A stretch of 41,968 bases of DNA from an uncultured Collinsella sp. GTDB taxonomy: Bacteria > Actinomycetota > Coriobacteriia > Coriobacteriales > Coriobacteriaceae. The notes beneath the pieces were generated by a model. It was given only the letters and a program-made list of their open reading frames with translations. It was not told where the DNA came from and did no database searches. The stretch covers positions 1-41,968 of the forward strand of contig CABUSR010000019.1 in assembly GCA_902494245.1 (NCBI GenBank). The letters run 5' to 3'. Positions 23,574-31,795 of this stretch are shown in pieces (the first letter of the stretch is position 1; each line of letters opens with the position of its first letter). The position numbers were made by a program, and so were the translations under genes.

Positions 23574-26483
23574 ATGAGAGTCGAACTTAAGGATTTCCAA
23601 GCCGGTGCGGTCGCGACCCTGGCGAACAAGTTGCAGTCGATGCGCCGACGCTACGAGCAGGACGGCGAGCTGTCCTCGATATGCCTCGCATCTCCCACGG
23701 GGTCGGGCAAAACGGTCATGTGCGCAGCGACGATCGAAGCGCTCTTCTTCGGAGACGACGATCTGAGCCTCATGTCCGACGAGAATGCCGTCGTTCTTTG
23801 GCTCTCGGATTCCCCGAGCCTGAACGAGCAGACGAGCGTGCGTTTCTCAAACGTGGCGGACAAGCTAGCAGACAGCATCCTTGACAGGCGCCACCTGGTC
23901 ACAATTACCAACGACTTCGGAGCCGCGCACGACATTCTCGAGCCGCGCCACGTCTATTTCCTTAGTAAGGACCTACTCAGTAAGAACGGCCTGCTCACCA
24001 AGGGTAGTGAGGCCAACTCCGGCCGCGTGTTCTGGGACATCCTTGACCGCACCATCAGGGACCCGGAGCGTAACCTCTATCTGTTCATAGACGAGGCCCA
24101 TCGCGGTCTGGGGGCCAATGCCTCGAGCGAGCGCGGCACCGCGACGATCTACGCCAGCCTCATTGATGGGCTCGACGGCCGTGCAGCGATGCCCATCGTC
24201 GTCGGGGTCTCTGCCACGCCGCAGAGGTTCGAGGCGGCCATGGACCAGCGCGCCGATCGCGTGCGTATGCCAAAGGTCGCTGTGACCCCTCGCGAGGTTC
24301 AGGAGTCAGGTCTGCTCAAGGACATCATCGAGTTGCGCGTGCCAGAGAAGGACGACCCTGTCGAGCACCAGTACCTCACTATGGCGTGCGAGCGCTATGC
24401 CTTGGCCTGCCGCGAGTGGAGCGAGTACTGTGCCCGTGAGGGCGAGAGCCCCGTCAACCCGCTGCTGCTCATCCAAGCGGCGGACAACGTGAGCAGCTCG
24501 GCCCTGGCTGAGATGTGCGACCAGATCACGAGCCTGGTCCCCGGCCTTTCCGAGGCGATGTCGTTCGCCAACGTCTTCGGCGAGCATAAGGACATCGCGG
24601 CGGGAAAATACCTCATTCCCTATGTCGAGCCCGAGTTCGTTCAGGACGCCTCGCGCATTCGCGTGCTCTTTGCCAAGGAGGCCGTCTCCAACGGATGGGA
24701 CTGCCCGCGAGCGGAGGTCATCTTCTCGCAGCGCAGGCGTTCGGACTCGACCTATATCGCACAGCTCGTGGGGCGTATGGTGCGCACCCCACTTGCGCGG
24801 CGCATCGAATCCGATGACCTTTTGAATTCCGTTGCCTGCTACCTGCCCCAGTTCAATCCCGAGAGCACTCAGGACGTGGTTGACTACCTCATGGGCCGCA
24901 AGGACGACATGGGCGAGAGCTCCATCGGCAAGCAGAACATCGTTCTCAACCCCGTGACCATCACGGCGGCTGCACCCAAGTCCGAAGCCGACTACCAACA
25001 GGAGCTCAAGGCGTACGAGGAGAACGAGAAGGCCATTGAGACAGCGCGGCGGGCACAGCCCGGCTATCAGGCGCCGCTTGCCGGCATCGCGATTCAGGAG
25101 CCGTTGGACATGCAGGGAACGCAGCCCTCGCTTGCCTCGGGGGTCAACCCCGTCGACGTTCCGGCGCCAGAAGCGGAGCCGGCGCCTCAGCCCGCAACGG
25201 GCAACGACGTTGCAGCGTCTGCCCCGCAGCAACCTGCGACACCTGAGCCAAGTTCCGCACAGACCGAGCCGACCCAGCCCGTCTCGGTCGTAATACCCGT
25301 GCCCATGGCAAAGCCCAAGCCGCCCACCAAGCGCGAGCAGTCTTTCACGCATCAGGAGTGGCAGAGCATCCGCACAGCCTTCGATTCTATCCCCGTGCAG
25401 CGCATTCCGAAGAAGGCCAGGAACGAATTCCAGAGCCTGGTTAAGACGGCGACTCTGCTTGTCGAGACTGGCCTCGATGTCAATGCCGCGGCCGACGTGA
25501 AAAAACAGTTCGTCCAGAAGCTCAAGGGATACATCGTTGCTAACGAGGACGAGTACCGCGAAGCCAAACACGACGTAGAGGTTGCCGAGACCGTCAAGAT
25601 CACGCTCGACAAGCTCAACGAGACCGAGGACCAGGAGCAGGAGGAGGCCCGCACGGACGCCGAGGGCCTCAGAAAGGCCGCCCGCGACGCCGACATGCAT
25701 TTCACTAAGGAGTTTGCGAATGAGTATCGTCGCGCCAACTTCAAGGAGCTTGGGCGGCCCGAGTGCGACCTGCGCCTTGCCGCAGCGGTGCGCACGCAGG
25801 CCATCGTCGATGCGCTCGAGGGCTGGGCGGCTCAATGCCGAAAGGAATACTTCGATAAGGTCGATGGATCTGGCGATTATGACTACCTTAACGACGCGGC
25901 AAAGCAGCGCTACGACGAGCTGGCCCGTGAAACCGAGGGCAAGCGCCTCACAAAGATAGAGTGGCCCACGTCTGCCAGCACGTCGGACGACTTCGCTAAG
26001 TATCCGTGCCATATCGTGCAGAAAGAGGACGGCCTCTGCCCGCTCGACCTGAACCCGGCGGAAGACTATATCGTTAGGAACGAATTGGCAAAGAATCGCA
26101 CGGTTGCCTTCTATCGCAATCCGTCGGGCAGCATGTCTGCCAAGGCGTTTTCGATCCCGTACATGTCTTCGGTGGGACGCAAGGCCCTGCACCCGGACTT
26201 CCTCTTCTTCGTGAAGGATGCAGAGGGCGTCATCAGGCCGTCCATCGTTGACCCTCATGGCGAGTTCCTCGGCGACACGCTAGCGAAGCTTAGGGGCTAT
26301 GTGACCTATCTGCGCGATTATCCCGATGTGTTCAAGCAGGTACTCTTCGTCGGGGATATGGGCGAGGGCGTGTACAAAGTGCTCAACCTCTTGCGATCCG
26401 ATGTGCAGGATGCCGTGATGGACTACAACGATGTCGACTGTAAGGCGCTCTTCTACGGCTCCTTCGCAAACGACTATCACTAG
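23574..26483 (+). CDS. res: Type III restriction endonuclease subunit (Res)
   Basis: The 969-residue SF2 helicase-nuclease partner of Mod starts two bases after the mod stop. Helicase motifs are Walker A SPTGSGKT (40-47), DEAH (173-176), SATP (213-216) and motif VI QLVGRMVRTP (about 400). Residues about 515-585 are a Pro/Ala/Gln/Glu-rich linker, followed by a charged helical region. The C-terminal nuclease region reads HPDFLFF (873-879) ... SIVDPHGE (890-897), so the D/E-x-K of a PD-(D/E)xK site appears as D-x-H. Nuclease activity may therefore be altered. I chose MRVELKDFQ because the longer frame lies inside mod. Confidence 0.9.
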   Translation: MRVELKDFQAGAVATLANKLQSMRRRYEQDGELSSICLASPTGSGKTVMCAATIEALFFGDDDLSLMSDENAVVLWLSDSPSLNEQTSVRFSNVADKLADSILDRRHLVTITNDFGAAHDILEPRHVYFLSKDLLSKNGLLTKGSEANSGRVFWDILDRTIRDPERNLYLFIDEAHRGLGANASSERGTATIYASLIDGLDGRAAMPIVVGVSATPQRFEAAMDQRADRVRMPKVAVTPREVQESGLLKDIIELRVPEKDDPVEHQYLTMACERYALACREWSEYCAREGESPVNPLLLIQAADNVSSSALAEMCDQITSLVPGLSEAMSFANVFGEHKDIAAGKYLIPYVEPEFVQDASRIRVLFAKEAVSNGWDCPRAEVIFSQRRRSDSTYIAQLVGRMVRTPLARRIESDDLLNSVACYLPQFNPESTQDVVDYLMGRKDDMGESSIGKQNIVLNPVTITAAAPKSEADYQQELKAYEENEKAIETARRAQPGYQAPLAGIAIQEPLDMQGTQPSLASGVNPVDVPAPEAEPAPQPATGNDVAASAPQQPATPEPSSAQTEPTQPVSVVIPVPMAKPKPPTKREQSFTHQEWQSIRTAFDSIPVQRIPKKARNEFQSLVKTATLLVETGLDVNAAADVKKQFVQKLKGYIVANEDEYREAKHDVEVAETVKITLDKLNETEDQEQEEARTDAEGLRKAARDADMHFTKEFANEYRRANFKELGRPECDLRLAAAVRTQAIVDALEGWAAQCRKEYFDKVDGSGDYDYLNDAAKQRYDELARETEGKRLTKIEWPTSASTSDDFAKYPCHIVQKEDGLCPLDLNPAEDYIVRNELAKNRTVAFYRNPSGSMSAKAFSIPYMSSVGRKALHPDFLFFVKDAEGVIRPSIVDPHGEFLGDTLAKLRGYVTYLRDYPDVFKQVLFVGDMGEGVYKVLNLLRSDVQDAVMDYNDVDCKALFYGSFANDYH

Positions 26484-26873
26484 GCTCGTCGGGATCTGCC
26501 CGGCGGGCGCCTCGGATCATGTACCAGAACCGAATTAATAAGGCTCGCTAAGGCGGCCGTCCGTTAGGGGCGGTCGCCTCTCTTCAGTCTTGACCCATGA
26601 TTTCCAACGTTTCGGTGGCATTCGCCGGTCGTGATCTCGTATCCGTTACGCGGGTGGCACCTCCGCTACGCCGCGTCAAGGGGGCCCATGAGACCCCGCA
26701 CAAACCTCCGCTCCGCTCCGGTTGGTGGAGGTCGTCATGGACCTCCCTTGACCCGCCTTCGCTCCGGTGCGGCTTTGCAGGGAGCAAAGCCGACGACGAC
26801 GCGCGGCGTCGCCATTCGGCTTTGCCCGCAGGGGCGAGATGTTGAGGGCCACGTGCCCGGAACGGAGGAAGAC
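26484..26873. other. Structured intergenic region after res
   Basis: It contains an imperfect hairpin AGGCGGCCG/CGGTCGCCT (26551-26579) that may end res transcription, and a perfect 9-bp hairpin CGGCTTTGC/GCAAAGCCG (26770-26792). It is GC-rich with several overlapping short inverted repeats and no convincing gene. Such sequence is common in front of DUF2958-type genes of mobile elements (recollection, unverified). Confidence 0.45.
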
Positions 26874-27173
26874 ATGCAGCAGCTGATGACCGAGGAAATC
26901 GCCAAGACGGCGCCGAGGCTCTATGGGCAGGACGGGGCGGAGGACCCCACGGTCTACGCCCACTACTTCTCTTGCGTGAACGGATGGGACTGGTGGCTGC
27001 TCGAGTTCGACGGCACGGACGAGGCGTTCGGCCTCGTCGAGGGCTACGACGACGAGCTCGGCTACTTCAGCATCAAGGAGATGGAGGAGCTGAACCGCCA
27101 GATGGGGTTCGCCGTCGTCGAGCGCGACGAGCGCTTCTCCCCGAAACCGCTCAGCGCCGTCAGGAGGAGGTAA
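26874..27173 (+). CDS. DUF2958 domain protein
   Basis: The 99-residue protein begins MQQLMTEEIAKTAPRLYGQD after ACGGAGGA. The signature order is typical of DUF2958: L-M-T-x-E-I-A, then Y-A-H-Y-F, W-W-L-L-E-F-D, F-G-L-V-E-G, E-L-G-Y-F-S-I-K-E-M-E, and E-R-D-E-R-F-x-P-K-P-L. The family is carried widely on conjugative and mobilizable elements. Its function is unknown. It forms a two-gene unit with the next ORF. Confidence 0.82.
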   Translation: MQQLMTEEIAKTAPRLYGQDGAEDPTVYAHYFSCVNGWDWWLLEFDGTDEAFGLVEGYDDELGYFSIKEMEELNRQMGFAVVERDERFSPKPLSAVRRR

Positions 27174-27177
27174 CTCC

Positions 27178-27471
27178 ATGGGGATGTTCGAGTGCAGCGC
27201 CGTAGGTTGCTCGGACGAGGTTCCGGGCGAGGGAAACGGGCTGACGGTCGTCGTTGAGTACGAGACGGACCTCGAGGGAGGGGCGTATGAGGTGGGCGTC
27301 GCGCCGGAAGGGTCGCCCGGGCTCGAGCGTCTCGTCTCAGAGGCGCGCGGCGAGGCCGATGCCCTGGTGGGGGATGAGGGCGGATGGGCCGCCGTCCGCA
27401 TCGGGCGCGGCGACGTGGAAAGCATCGACTGCGAGAGCGGCCGGACCGTGTACATCGCCGGAGGGGAGTGA
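27178..27471 (+). CDS. Hypothetical protein, acidic
   Basis: This 97-residue, strongly acidic, Gly-rich protein has a four-base gap to the DUF2958 gene and AGGAGG before its ATG. It has no motif I recognise, no signal peptide and no membrane helix. The acidic character would suit a nucleic-acid mimic or a small accessory factor, but that is speculation. Confidence 0.6.
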   Translation: MGMFECSAVGCSDEVPGEGNGLTVVVEYETDLEGGAYEVGVAPEGSPGLERLVSEARGEADALVGDEGGWAAVRIGRGDVESIDCESGRTVYIAGGE

Positions 27472-27484
27472 GTTGCATCAACAG

Positions 27485-27521
27485 GGCGTGGGCGCGCCAA
27501 TGGCACGCCCACGCCGGTTTT
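27485..27521 (+). terminator. Hairpin after the DUF2958 pair
   Basis: GGCGTGGGCG (27485-27494) pairs perfectly with CGCCCACGCC (27506-27515) and is followed by GGTTTT. It is a plausible but T-poor terminator. A second perfect hairpin, CCAAGGGGC-TGCT-GCCCCTTGG, lies at 27559-27580. The rest up to 27696 has no gene. Confidence 0.55.
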
Positions 27522-27696
27522 CCGGGGATGTCTCGCGCCATCCCCGCATCCCTGCGCGCCAAGGGGCTGCTGCCCCTTGGAACCTTGCTTAAGGAAACTC
27601 GAGGGTGTGTGACGAGTTTTGGGATTTATGCGTTTGCCGTCGATGGGCTCCTGTCCGGCATATACACGCTCTGACCCGGAATCCGGTGGCGGGGGG

Positions 27697-28446
27697 CTAT
27701 TTCGTGGCGCCGCAGCCCGAGCACTTGTACCCGGTGGTCACGGTCTCGTCCCATGCCGCGCTCACCTGCACCTGCTCGTCATAGGCTGCTTTGTCGGTCA
27801 CGGTCTCATAATAGCCCTGCTTCACGGTTACATAGGAAGAATGGTAGCCACCATGGTCATACGCATCGAGATGCCCCCAAGGGTCAGAGGTAATGTCTGC
27901 GCCGCACTGATTGCAGATGTAGTGCTCCTCCGCCACTGCGTCATGCCACACCTGATGTGTCACCGCATCATGATGGACGGTCTTATACTGCGCGTCGTGA
28001 TGGACGGTCTTGGTCTGGGCTACCCAGTTGTGTTTGTGGACAGCGGTCCCTTGCTCGGAGGAGCCTTCCGGTCCTGGTTTGGTGGCGTTCGCGGCATCGC
28101 CCCTCAACGACGTGGCGCCCGCACCCTTCCTCGTTGCCTCACCTCTGTTCGCGGAGGCATCCTCGGTCTGGTCGCCCTTCGCCGCCGGCTCGGAGGCTCC
28201 ACTCGCGTCGTCCTGAGGGGCGGAACCGGCGCTTCCATCTTCTCCGGAAGCCTCCTCGGATTCCCGCCACGCGTGCGCAGCCGGCTCGCCTCCGGCTCCG
28301 TTTTCCGCGGGTGAGGCGTTAGCCCAGACGAGGGCGAGGAATGCGAGGAGCAGGATTGCCGTCGCCACAGCCGCGGCTTTCCGCGACGCCATGCGTGCGA
28401 GGGCCGTTGTCGCGAGCCGCCTGCCCCTGTCGCGCCTACTCTCCAT
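27697..28446 (-). CDS. Membrane-anchored protein with His/Cys repeat region
   Basis: The 249-residue protein has a basic N-terminus, one membrane segment (about 25-43), then an extracytoplasmic, low-complexity Glu/Ala/Ser/Gly stretch (45-135). From about 136 it repeats His-rich units (KHNWVAQTKTVHHDAQYKTV, then HHDAVTHQVWHDAV) and two CxxC pairs (CNQCG and CSGCG), which suggest a zinc-ribbon-like or metal-binding surface domain. The start overlaps the stop of the lipoprotein gene, so the two are coupled. The function is unknown. Confidence 0.7.
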   Translation of the reverse strand: MESRRDRGRRLATTALARMASRKAAAVATAILLLAFLALVWANASPAENGAGGEPAAHAWRESEEASGEDGSAGSAPQDDASGASEPAAKGDQTEDASANRGEATRKGAGATSLRGDAANATKPGPEGSSEQGTAVHKHNWVAQTKTVHHDAQYKTVHHDAVTHQVWHDAVAEEHYICNQCGADITSDPWGHLDAYDHGGYHSSYVTVKQGYYETVTDKAAYDEQVQVSAAWDETVTTGYKCSGCGATK

Positions 28447-29230
28447 TGACGAACACCACCGCGCTCCACTCGGAGGAAAGGGTTAGCGTGAGGGAGCCCC
28501 TGCGGTCGGACAGCTTAAAGTCTGTCGCCTCGCCCCCGACGGTCATCGTCCCCTCGTAGATCAAGGGTCGCGGCGACGATCCGTCCGAGCTCACCCACTG
28601 GGAGGTCACGTTGAGCTCGTATTCGCCGGAATGGTCCGAGGCGAGCCATGAGCTCTCGCGCGGGGCATCGGTGTAAGAGCCCTTCCTCTGGTATTCGCCC
28701 TTCGTGAATGCGAGCGAGCCGTCCTCGAACGAGAGCGTCTCTGCGACGGTTTGGGTCGAGGGCGGGTTCTTCACCGACCAAGTGGCGCTCTCCAGTGTGT
28801 CTCTCACCCTGTCGGGCGTGGCCGCCGTGTACTCGTCGTAGTAGGACTGCGCCGCGGACTCGTCCTCGAAGTACCTCTCGCCGTAGCCCTCGGACCCCGA
28901 GGGCACGTAGCTCCCGTCGTCCTGCCTTACGAGCGTGACGGTGCCGAGCTGCGATGAGGACAGGACCACATCGTCGCCTTCGGCTTTCCAGTCGCCGCTG
29001 AGCTCGGTGGAACCGACGTAGTGCCATGTGTCGTCGTCGAACTTGATCGTCGACGCGGATCCGGGCTTGTTCACGCACACCTTGCCAAGGGCCACGCTGC
29101 CGCAAACCGAGTAGTAGTAGAGGGTCTTGCCGCTGATGCCGCTCTTGCCGCACCCGGCGAGCCCGAGCGAGCCCATGACGGCGAGGGACCCCGCTGCGAG
29201 AAACGCCCTCCTAGAGATTTCAATGTTCAT
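28436..29230 (-). CDS. Tat-type lipoprotein, hypothetical
   Basis: The 264-residue protein has a Tat-like signal (SRRAFLAAG, residues 6-14) ending in the lipobox LAGC, so it should be exported folded and lipidated at the Cys near residue 27. The mature part is beta-rich, with many Ser, Thr, Tyr and Asp, and no known motif. It is the first gene of a two-gene minus-strand unit with the His/Cys membrane protein, divergent from an XRE gene. A surface-exposed pair carried by a mobilizable island could act in exclusion, adhesion or phage defence; none of these is shown by the sequence. Confidence 0.75.
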   Translation of the reverse strand: MNIEISRRAFLAAGSLAVMGSLGLAGCGKSGISGKTLYYYSVCGSVALGKVCVNKPGSASTIKFDDDTWHYVGSTELSGDWKAEGDDVVLSSSQLGTVTLVRQDDGSYVPSGSEGYGERYFEDESAAQSYYDEYTAATPDRVRDTLESATWSVKNPPSTQTVAETLSFEDGSLAFTKGEYQRKGSYTDAPRESSWLASDHSGEYELNVTSQWVSSDGSSPRPLIYEGTMTVGGEATDFKLSDRRGSLTLTLSSEWSAVVFVNGE

Positions 29231-29285
29231 CGTGCTTCCTCCCAGATTGAAATCCTCTGATTCCCGTATTGTATTTCAAATTGTC

Positions 29286-29310
29286 ACTTATATAGGTGTG
29301 ACTTATATAG
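29286..29310. promoter_or_regulatory. Direct-repeat operator in the lipoprotein/XRE divergent promoter
   Basis: ACTTATATAG occurs at 29286-29295 and again at 29301-29310, a 15-bp period. Each copy includes a TATATA -10-like core. The arrangement suits autorepression by the adjacent XRE protein. Confidence 0.6.
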
Positions 29311-29351
29311 AACAGGGCCGAATCATTGACACCGACGGTAAGGAGGTGCCA

Positions 29352-29582
29352 ATGACTCAGCTGGACCCCAAGATGCGCGTGGGGCTCCGCATCAAGGAGC
29401 TAAGGGCCGGGCTCGGCCTGAGCCAGGAGGCCTTCGCGTACTCCATCGAGATGTCGCGCACCTACTTCGCCGAAGTCGAGACCGGCAAGCGCAACGTCTC
29501 AATCGAGAATATCGAGCGCATCGCAGGCGGGCTCGGCGTTTCCCTGAGAGAGTTTTTCGATTCAGACCTGTTCGATGGATAG
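29352..29582 (+). CDS. XRE-family transcriptional regulator
   Basis: This 76-residue, single-domain helix-turn-helix protein (RIKELRAGLGLSQEAFAYSI, then EMSRTYFAEVETGKRNVSIE) starts at an ATG after AAGGAGG. It ends in an acidic DSDLFDG. It is similar in size and layout to the XRE protein at 17311 but not identical. It is divergent from the lipoprotein operon and probably represses it through the ACTTATATAG repeats. Confidence 0.82.
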   Translation: MTQLDPKMRVGLRIKELRAGLGLSQEAFAYSIEMSRTYFAEVETGKRNVSIENIERIAGGLGVSLREFFDSDLFDG

Positions 29583-29769
29583 TTCGGCTGCCGGCTTCTG
29601 ACGTCATTTTTTCGGCGCTGTGGTTCGAATGCTACGCGTCATTTTGGATTCGGTTTTCCGCCACGAAGCGGCGGTGCAGGATAAGGCTCCACTACGTTTC
29701 GCCGGAGGCAAGCGGCGCAACTCGGCGAGCCGAGTTCGAAGGCGCAGGTAGATGCCTGCACCTAAAACG
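29583..29769. other. Non-coding spacer
   Basis: This stretch between the XRE gene and the coupling-protein terminator has short GC-rich repeats such as CTCGGCGAGCCGAG (29721-29734) but no supported gene or promoter. Confidence 0.4.
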
Positions 29770-29809
29770 AAAAACTTCCGCACCCGCGTGTAGTACGCGG
29801 GTGCGGAAG
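29770..29809 (-). terminator. Terminator of the mobilization operon
   Basis: A perfect 15-bp stem (29775-29789 with 29795-29809) has a 5-base loop and is followed on the minus strand by five T (29774-29770). It lies about 45 bases after the coupling-protein stop. Confidence 0.9.
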
Positions 29810-29854
29810 TGTAGTTGATCGAGTCGTTTCCGCTGGATATGGGCGATTACGCGA

Positions 29855-31795
29855 CTAGAAGCCCTCGGGAACGTATCCTGCGACCGTTTTCGGCTTCGTC
29901 GGCGCTGTCGCCGCGCCGCCGGGGTCGGTCGGGCCCTGCCAAACCTTCGGCACCGTCTCGTTCCTGATTTCGCGGCGAGCGGTCGATTGCTCCATAAGTG
30001 CCCGTTCGGCCTCGGGGGACGTCATCCCGAGCATGGGCCCGACGAAGGTCTCGGTGACGTCCCTGCTGGGGAAGGCCATAGGTACGCCGTCGTGGATCAC
30101 GAGGGCTCCCGTCTCGCGGCCAGTCCAACGCTGGAGCTCGTCGGGCGTGATGAGCGGCCTGCGGACGAGTCCCTCGCTCGTGCCCGTCGAGCCGGTGTTC
30201 GTTCCCCTCGTTCGGCTCGTGGACTGAGCGACCGCCGTGTAGGAGCCCATCGACTCCGAGAGCTTGCGCGCGGTGTCGAGGTTGGAGCAGGAGAGAACGA
30301 CCTTGTCCTTGAGAAGGTCGAGTATTGTCTCGGCTTCCTCGCGGCTGTAGCCGGAAACTGACTGGAGTGCCAGGAGCGACTGACAGAACCACAGGACGCT
30401 GATTCTCTCTGACCTCATCTCACCGAGGTCCTGGACGATGCGTTCGTTGCGGCCGAGGGACGCGGCCTCGTCGAGGAGAAGGACGGTCTCTACGGGACAG
30501 CGGCCGGCGTGGGCGCCGGCGCAGGAGCGCAGCGCCGAGAGCGCCTGGGAAACGAACGTCTGCACGAGCCGCTTATAGTTTCCGGTTGCTGAGGAGGACG
30601 AGACGAAGACCACAGTGGGCTCCTCACCGATGCCGCCGAGTTCGCACTCGTCGTCGTGCAGCATTCTCGCCACGTTGCCGTCGATGTATTCGGTCAGGCA
30701 ATTGCTGAGGGTCGAGACGATGCCCGGGCCGCCTCCGTGCTCGCCGTTGAGGCCTCCGAGAAAGGGGAGTGCGGGGTCACCTGAAGGCAGAGATGCCGCC
30801 AGGGCGGCGACGCGCTCGAGCGCTCCCTTCTCGCCCGAGGGCGAGATCACCGCGGCGACGGACATGACGGTCTTTTCCTCATTGGGGATGGACGGACCCT
30901 CGATGAGGGCGAGGGCGATGCCGACGAACAGGTTCCGGGCCCCGTCATAAAAGAACGGCTGTCCCTTCGACGGTGCGGGCACTATGCAGCGCGCGACTTC
31001 CCGCAGCTCGCGGGTGCAGCCGCCGGTTCCCTCCGCATTAAAGGCTTCCTTCGCCCTCTCGAGCGGGTCGAACCGCGCCGAAGAGGCGGGCGAATCGAAC
31101 ATCACGTCGACGATGCGATGCGTGCCGGCCTTTTCAAACGTCGGCTCGAGAAAGGCGCGGAGCTCCCCTTTTATGTCGTTGATGATGAGGGAACGGCCTT
31201 GCTCGAAGTTAGCCAAGGCTGACAAAATGGCGACTCGACGGCTTTTGCCCTCGCCACTTTCGGCAAGGATGCAAGCGTGGACCGAGTCGATGAGCCTGAC
31301 GCTCTTCCCGATCTCGCCCACGACCAGTGTGCCACCCGAGGGTCTTTCGCCCTCCTGCCACGATTTGCTCTTGCGCTTAAGCTCGCCGTGTGCCGAGATG
31401 AGCCTCGCGTCGCCGTGGATGGGCGCGCCCGGCGCGCGGCGCCCACCGACCCAAGTACCGTCGTGGAGCCAGCGCGACCAGTCGAAGTGGCTCCAGAAGC
31501 CTGCTATCGTGGAGATGGCGAGGGTCGCCGCGCATCCCACGAGGAAGGCGTCGTCCTGGATCAGCTCCGGCAGGACTTCGAGTGGGTTTTGGAACATGGT
31601 ATCGGGGAGTTCGGGTGCTGCGGCCGTCCCGAAGCTTGTGAGCGTCGCGGCGATGCCGGTGACCCATGCTTTCAGCCAGTGCCATGCTGCCGGCAGTAGG
31701 ACGAACGCGATCGCGGTCCCAGCGGCCGTGCCGGCGGCGACACAGCGCTTGAAATGCGCGCCCTCGTCGACGTTGAAGCTCTTCTGCTTGCTCAT
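29855..31795 (-). CDS. VirD4/TraG-like type IV coupling protein
   Basis: The 646-residue DNA-transfer ATPase would recruit the relaxase-DNA complex to a secretion channel. Two membrane segments are visible near the N-terminus (about 20-40 and 84-101). Walker A is AESGEGKS (178-185) and Walker B is VLLLDEAASLG (about 435-445). The C-terminal part fits the TraG/TraD NTPase fold. The start overlaps the relaxase stop as ATGA, the usual coupling. The island has no other pore gene, so it must use a resident transfer system. Confidence 0.88.
   Translation of the reverse strand: MSKQKSFNVDEGAHFKRCVAAGTAAGTAIAFVLLPAAWHWLKAWVTGIAATLTSFGTAAAPELPDTMFQNPLEVLPELIQDDAFLVGCAATLAISTIAGFWSHFDWSRWLHDGTWVGGRRAPGAPIHGDARLISAHGELKRKSKSWQEGERPSGGTLVVGEIGKSVRLIDSVHACILAESGEGKSRRVAILSALANFEQGRSLIINDIKGELRAFLEPTFEKAGTHRIVDVMFDSPASSARFDPLERAKEAFNAEGTGGCTRELREVARCIVPAPSKGQPFFYDGARNLFVGIALALIEGPSIPNEEKTVMSVAAVISPSGEKGALERVAALAASLPSGDPALPFLGGLNGEHGGGPGIVSTLSNCLTEYIDGNVARMLHDDECELGGIGEEPTVVFVSSSSATGNYKRLVQTFVSQALSALRSCAGAHAGRCPVETVLLLDEAASLGRNERIVQDLGEMRSERISVLWFCQSLLALQSVSGYSREEAETILDLLKDKVVLSCSNLDTARKLSESMGSYTAVAQSTSRTRGTNTGSTGTSEGLVRRPLITPDELQRWTGRETGALVIHDGVPMAFPSRDVTETFVGPMLGMTSPEAERALMEQSTARREIRNETVPKVWQGPTDPGGAATAPTKPKTVAGYVPEGF

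Noticed and set aside
24306..26258. 650-codon minus-strand frame over res
   Set aside because: It is antisense to a well-supported helicase gene; its Arg/Leu-rich sequence is typical of shadows.
26676..27512. 278-codon minus-strand frame over the DUF2958 pair
   Set aside because: The plus-strand genes have good ribosome sites and a recognised family; the minus frame is Pro/Arg/Ser-rich.
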